Assembly (NCBI GenBank): GCA_002352705.1 | Contig: DEIW01000088.1 | Span: 1 to 6,934 of the forward strand | Source of the DNA: Bacteroidales bacterium UBA2764 | Lineage (GTDB): Bacteria; Bacteroidota; Bacteroidia; Bacteroidales; Paludibacteraceae | Direction: 5' to 3' | DNA: 6,934 bases | Translations under genes and position numbers: made by a program | Part shown: positions 4,976-6,934 of the stretch, in pieces | Numbering within the stretch: position 1 is the stretch's first letter | Layout of the letters: each line of letters begins with the position of its first letter | Notes under the pieces: generated by a model | Told to the model about the DNA's origin: nothing | The model's database searches: none | What the model saw: the letters and a program-made list of their open reading frames with translations, nothing else

Positions 4976-4989
4976 GTAGGCTTATACGC

Positions 4990-5025
4990 TGTATGTATGT
5001 TATGTATGTCTGTCTGTTTGTTTAT
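4990..5025. repeat. Degenerate tetranucleotide repeat
   Basis: Runs of ATGT, CTGT and TTGT units (all of the form NTGT) follow one another with one extra T interrupting them at 5001. The tract lies inside the predicted leader between P2 and the large inverted repeat. Such tracts can slip, but the interruptions should make this one fairly stable. Confidence 0.7.
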
Positions 5026-5057
5026 GCCATAGGCGGTGTGTAGTGTTGTTTTGCCTG

Positions 5058-5089
5058 CAAAAGTAGTGCTTTTTTCTGATATATGCAAG
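5058..5089 (-). promoter_or_regulatory. Promoter P2, Bacteroidetes-type
   Basis: On the minus strand a -33 CTTG (5086-5089) and a -7 box TACTTTTG (5058-5065, fitting TAnnTTTG) are separated by 20 bp. Transcription should begin near 5054 and run toward the lipoprotein gene starting at 4755, giving a leader of about 300 nt. The whole segment from TTGCATATATCA to TTTTGCAG matches P1 at about 29 of 34 positions. Confidence 0.8.
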
Positions 5090-5098
5090 GAATTAAGC

Positions 5099-5126
5099 AA
5101 AAAAGCAACGGAAATCTGCTTTTTTT
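5099..5126. terminator. Weak bidirectional terminator-like hairpin
   Basis: AAAAAAGCA (5099-5107) and TGCTTTTTT (5117-5125) form a 9-bp AT-rich stem with a 9-nt loop; T-runs lie in the stem itself on both strands. Only three G-C pairs support it. It sits just upstream of P2 and could help keep incoming minus-strand transcription out of the P2 unit. Confidence 0.35.
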
Positions 5127-5141
5127 ACTTAAAAGTAGGGG

Positions 5142-5204
5142 AAAGGTGAAAAATGAAAAGGGAAAATTGAAAGGAAGTAGGTGAAAGGGGAAAAGCGAAA
5201 GTGA
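5142..5204 (+). repeat. Heptad-period purine tract, nine imperfect 7-bp units
   Basis: From 5142 the sequence can be cut into nine 7-bp units of the general form AAARGTG or AAARRGG without any gap. Almost all bases on the plus strand are purines, with scattered T and one C. It lies in the spacer between the 5218-5251 terminator and P2. Similar GTGAAAR-type tracts are in my recollection scattered through Bacteroidales genomes. No coding content. Confidence 0.75.
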
Positions 5205-5217
5205 GTCAGGATTGCAT

Positions 5218-5251
5218 AAAAAACTCCCGCTACATTCACATGCAACGGGAG
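5218..5251 (-). terminator. Strong intrinsic terminator on the minus strand
   Basis: On the minus strand CTCCCGTTGCA (5241-5251) pairs with TGTAGCGGGAG (5224-5234) as an 11-bp stem with two G-U wobbles and a 6-nt loop. It is followed directly by six U (A-run 5218-5223 on the plus strand). It ends the short P1 transcript and probably also the sufS-HAD operon, whose last stop is at 5359. Confidence 0.9.
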
Positions 5252-5290
5252 AAAAACTTACATGAAAAAACTTTACTCCTTTTTAGGAGA
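5218..5290 (-). ncRNA. Candidate ~70-nt small RNA between P1 and terminator
   Basis: A strong promoter (P1) and a strong intrinsic terminator enclose only about 70 nt with no coding room. The predicted RNA starts near 5290 with a small hairpin, CTCCT-AAAA-AGGAG (minus strand, 5276-5289). It then has a single-stranded U-rich linker containing an AUG directly followed by UAA (5258-5263), and ends in the terminator stem. This promoter-to-terminator layout is that of a standalone sRNA. Rfam's Bacteroidales-1 RNA is described as this kind of unit, but I cannot confirm that its consensus fits. A cut-off leader for something now lost is the main alternative. Confidence 0.55.
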
Positions 5291-5293
5291 CTG

Positions 5294-5325
5294 CAAAGGT
5301 ACAACTTTTTTTTGATATATGCAAA
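5294..5325 (-). promoter_or_regulatory. Promoter P1, Bacteroidetes-type
   Basis: On the minus strand a -33 TTTG (5322-5325) and a perfect -7 box TACCTTTG (5294-5301) lie 20 bp apart, separated by a CATATATC plus A-run. The start should be near 5290. It is the best promoter in the window and points at the candidate sRNA, not directly at a protein gene. The interval 5302-5358 up to the HAD gene stop holds only AT-rich sequence. Confidence 0.88.
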
Positions 5326-5358
5326 AATATTGGATATTTATTTTGGAAAAATCCCAAA

Positions 5359-5976
5359 TTAGTGGTAAGATTCGATAGAAGAGAAGGTTCTCCATCCGGC
5401 AAAACGCTGTGCCGCCTGTCTGTTTGCCTCTATGTCGTCGATGAAGATTACTTCCGCTGCGGGGCGGTTGGCAGTGACTGATTGGTGAACGGTTTCGAAA
5501 ATCTCCCTGTCGGGCTTTGCCATATGCATCCGTTGGGAGAGGAAGAGTCCGTCGAAATGGGATTCCAGTCCATAGGTCCTGTTGATGAAATCGAAATGCA
5601 AGTCATTGCCATTGGAGAGCAGATAGACAGGATGCCCTTCCTTACGAAGCGCATCCACAAACTCCAATCGTTCGGACGGTAACTCGTCCAACATCGCCAT
5701 CCATGCCTTGATGACCTGTTCCCTTGTCGTACCGGGATGACAGAAAGTGAGGACCTGCCCGACAAAATCATCGGCACTGATCTCTCCTCTCTCGAAATCC
5801 GCCATGAGCTGTTTGGAGGCTATGCTGACGGCTTTGACACCTTCTCCGTGATGATCCATTCCCAGCACCGCCTGCAGGTTCTCTTTGCCCATGAGAGCTT
5901 CGAAAGCATGCATGCAACGCTCTACGTTCAGGCGGATGAGCACGCCCCCTAAATCGAAAATAATAATCTCTTTCAT
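5359..5976 (-). CDS. HAD-superfamily hydrolase, subfamily IA (YihX-like)
   Basis: The 205-residue product is a cytoplasmic haloacid dehalogenase-type phosphatase candidate. Motif I is FDLGGVLI with nucleophile Asp8; the usual second Asp of DxD is Gly10, as in the DLGG/DLGN subgroup that includes E. coli YihX (glucose-1-phosphate phosphatase). The helical cap covers about 15-95 (ERGEIS at 62-67 is typical). Motif II is LLSNGND with Ser121, motif III Lys154 in AKPDREIF, and motif IV FIDDIEAN with Asp180-Asp181. The length is normal for subfamily IA. Substrate is unknown; a sugar phosphate is a guess by family. The ATG follows the sufS stop after one base (TAA-G-ATG), with no clear SD, so translation is probably coupled to sufS. 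Confidence 0.9.
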   Translation of the reverse strand: MKEIIIFDLGGVLIRLNVERCMHAFEALMGKENLQAVLGMDHHGEGVKAVSIASKQLMADFERGEISADDFVGQVLTFCHPGTTREQVIKAWMAMLDELPSERLEFVDALRKEGHPVYLLSNGNDLHFDFINRTYGLESHFDGLFLSQRMHMAKPDREIFETVHQSVTANRPAAEVIFIDDIEANRQAAQRFAGWRTFSSIESYH

Positions 5977-5977
5977 C

Positions 5978-6934
5978 TTATGACAACATGGTGATGGCTT
6001 TCAGCAGGGCGGCGATGAAGGCATCGACATCGCTCCGGTCGTTGTACAAACCGAAGGAGACGCGGACGGTTCCCGGCACGCCGAGTTCGTCAATGAGCGG
6101 TTCGGCGCAGTGGTGCCCGGTGCGGACGGCAATGCCCTGTTGGTCCAACAGGGTACCGATATCGAAGGGATGGATTAAAGCCTCCGGCTTATTAGAGATT
6201 TGAGATTTAAAGGCATTAAAGCTGATGACGCCGGCTTTGGGCTTTCCGGCGGCATAGACATGCACGCCGTCGATGGCGGCGAGTTGTGCCTCGCAGTATT
6301 TGGTCAGTTCGCTCTCATGCGCCTCGATGGTATCCCATCCGACGGATTGGATATACTCTATCGCTTTCTGCAAGGCATAGGAGCCTACGAAATTAGGCGT
6401 ACCGGCTTCGAACTTATAGGGCAGTTCGTTATAGGTAGTCCCGCTCCAGCGGACATGGTTGATCATCTCTCCTCCACCCTCATGCGGCGGCAGTTTCTCC
6501 AGCCACTCGCGCTTGCCGTATAGCACGCCGATACCCGTGGGGCCGTACATCTTATGTCCGGAGAAGGCGAGGAAGTCACAATCCAGCGCCTGTACATCCA
6601 CCCGCATGTGCGACACACTCTGTGCCCCGTCAATGCATACGGGGATATTGCGTGCATGGGCGAGACGGATGATCTCCTCTATCGGCTGAATAGTACCTAA
6701 CACATTGCTTACCTGCGCCACACTCACCATCTTCGTTTTAGCACTCAGCATGCCCTTAAAAGCCTCTATATCAAGCGTCAGGTCGGTCCGTAAGGGTATA
6801 TGCCGGAGAATGGCTTTCTTGCGCTCACAGAGCATCTGCCAGGGCACTATATTCGAATGGTGCTCCAACCCGCTTACAATAATCTCATCGCCCTCTTGAA
6901 TGTAAGGTACTTTCTCCCCTCTTGAGGAGGGGGT
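5978..6934 (-). CDS. sufS: Cysteine desulfurase SufS (5' end outside window)
   Basis: The visible 318 residues are the PLP-dependent aminotransferase-fold enzyme that takes sulfur from cysteine for iron-sulfur cluster assembly with SufBCD. Fragment numbering: EHHSNIVPWQ 24-33, cofactor site IDGAQ 101-105, PLP Schiff-base Lys128 in SGHKMYGPTG, and catalytic Cys276 in RTGHHCAEPL. C-terminal RVSFGLYND is at 291-299. About 85-90 N-terminal residues lie beyond 6934. The frame is open to the window edge, so the TTG at 6866-6868 within GLEHHS is not the start. Two odd stretches lie in frame: KSQISNK (243-249) lengthens the ISFN-to-HPFD loop by about ten residues relative to ordinary SufS, and TPSSRGEKVP (1-10) replaces the usual sequence before YIQEGDEII. 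Stop TAA is one base before the HAD ATG. Confidence 0.95.
   Translation of the reverse strand, partial: TPSSRGEKVPYIQEGDEIIVSGLEHHSNIVPWQMLCERKKAILRHIPLRTDLTLDIEAFKGMLSAKTKMVSVAQVSNVLGTIQPIEEIIRLAHARNIPVCIDGAQSVSHMRVDVQALDCDFLAFSGHKMYGPTGIGVLYGKREWLEKLPPHEGGGEMINHVRWSGTTYNELPYKFEAGTPNFVGSYALQKAIEYIQSVGWDTIEAHESELTKYCEAQLAAIDGVHVYAAGKPKAGVISFNAFKSQISNKPEALIHPFDIGTLLDQQGIAVRTGHHCAEPLIDELGVPGTVRVSFGLYNDRSDVDAFIAALLKAITMLS
6188..6208 (-). repeat. In-frame simple-repeat insertion inside sufS
   Basis: On the minus strand AAATCTCAAATCTCTAATAA encodes KSQISNK. The AAATCTC unit repeats, and translated AAATCTC repeats (KSQISN...) are a familiar short dispersed repeat in several bacterial genomes. It lies in a surface loop between two conserved sufS motifs and keeps the frame. 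Confidence 0.5.
6916..6932. repeat. GC hairpin CCCCTC/GAGGGG inside sufS
   Basis: CCCCTC (6916-6921) and GAGGGG (6927-6932) form a perfect 6-bp stem with a 5-nt loop. On the minus strand it shares the block AAGAGGGGA with the hairpin elements at 2289 and 3969, and encodes PSSRGE in frame within sufS. It may be a REP-like insertion in coding sequence, but the window ends two bases later, so its full extent is unseen. Confidence 0.5.

Noticed and set aside
5448..5777. Alternative frames within the HAD gene and similar shadows in sufS and the 4021-4755 gene
   Set aside because: They overlap genes with complete catalytic or lipoprotein motifs and have compositions typical of out-of-frame translation.
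6866..6868. TTG as the start of sufS
   Set aside because: The frame stays open to 6934 and residues before it (YIQEGDEIIVSG) are conserved SufS sequence, so the true start is outside the window.

Overview
The window looks like a chromosomal stretch from a member of the Bacteroidales. Three things support this. Two strong minus-strand promoters match the Bacteroidetes form (TTG near -33, TAnnTTTG near -7). There is a run of small signal-peptide and lipobox proteins with Bacteroidales-type tails. Protein sequences of the Hsp20, HAD hydrolase and SufS genes fit the phylum. Genus and species cannot be fixed from the sequence.

Layout. 1-453 has no convincing gene: an 11-bp tandem repeat, a 25-bp tandem repeat, three spaced copies of a 13-bp dyad and a good sigma-54-type -24/-12 promoter lead into hsp20 (454-882, plus strand), which ends at a bidirectional terminator (903-933). 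Everything to the right is on the minus strand. 943-1116 may be an unidentified gene remnant. 1144-2269 holds a two-gene set (a glycine-rich membrane or outer-membrane protein and a lipoprotein). 2328-3747 is a tight three-gene set of small exported proteins. 3845-3946 is the stranded 3' end of a FISUMP-type gene. 4021-4755 is a two-domain lipocalin-like lipoprotein. 4756-5358 has no ordinary gene but is dense in signals. 5359-6934 holds a HAD phosphatase-like gene coupled behind sufS, whose 5' end lies outside the window.

How the parts work together. The central 1144-4755 block reads as an accessory cell-envelope cassette of secreted or surface proteins of unknown function. A ~54-bp element (CCCC/GGGG hairpin running into a start codon) occurs twice in it, once before an intact lipoprotein and once before the FISUMP remnant, which suggests duplication and decay of cassette genes. 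sufS-HAD is a housekeeping iron-sulfur cluster operon end.

Most interesting non-coding region: 4756-5358. Read on the minus strand it contains promoter P1, a ~70-nt transcript unit ending in a strong intrinsic terminator (candidate small RNA), a 7-bp-period purine tract, a weak insulating hairpin, a second near-identical promoter P2, and a ~300-nt leader for the lipoprotein gene. That leader contains a ~135-bp imperfect inverted repeat that encloses a 13-codon mini-ORF behind a strong Shine-Dalgarno sequence, which is unusual in this phylum. All regulatory and RNA calls are from inspection only.
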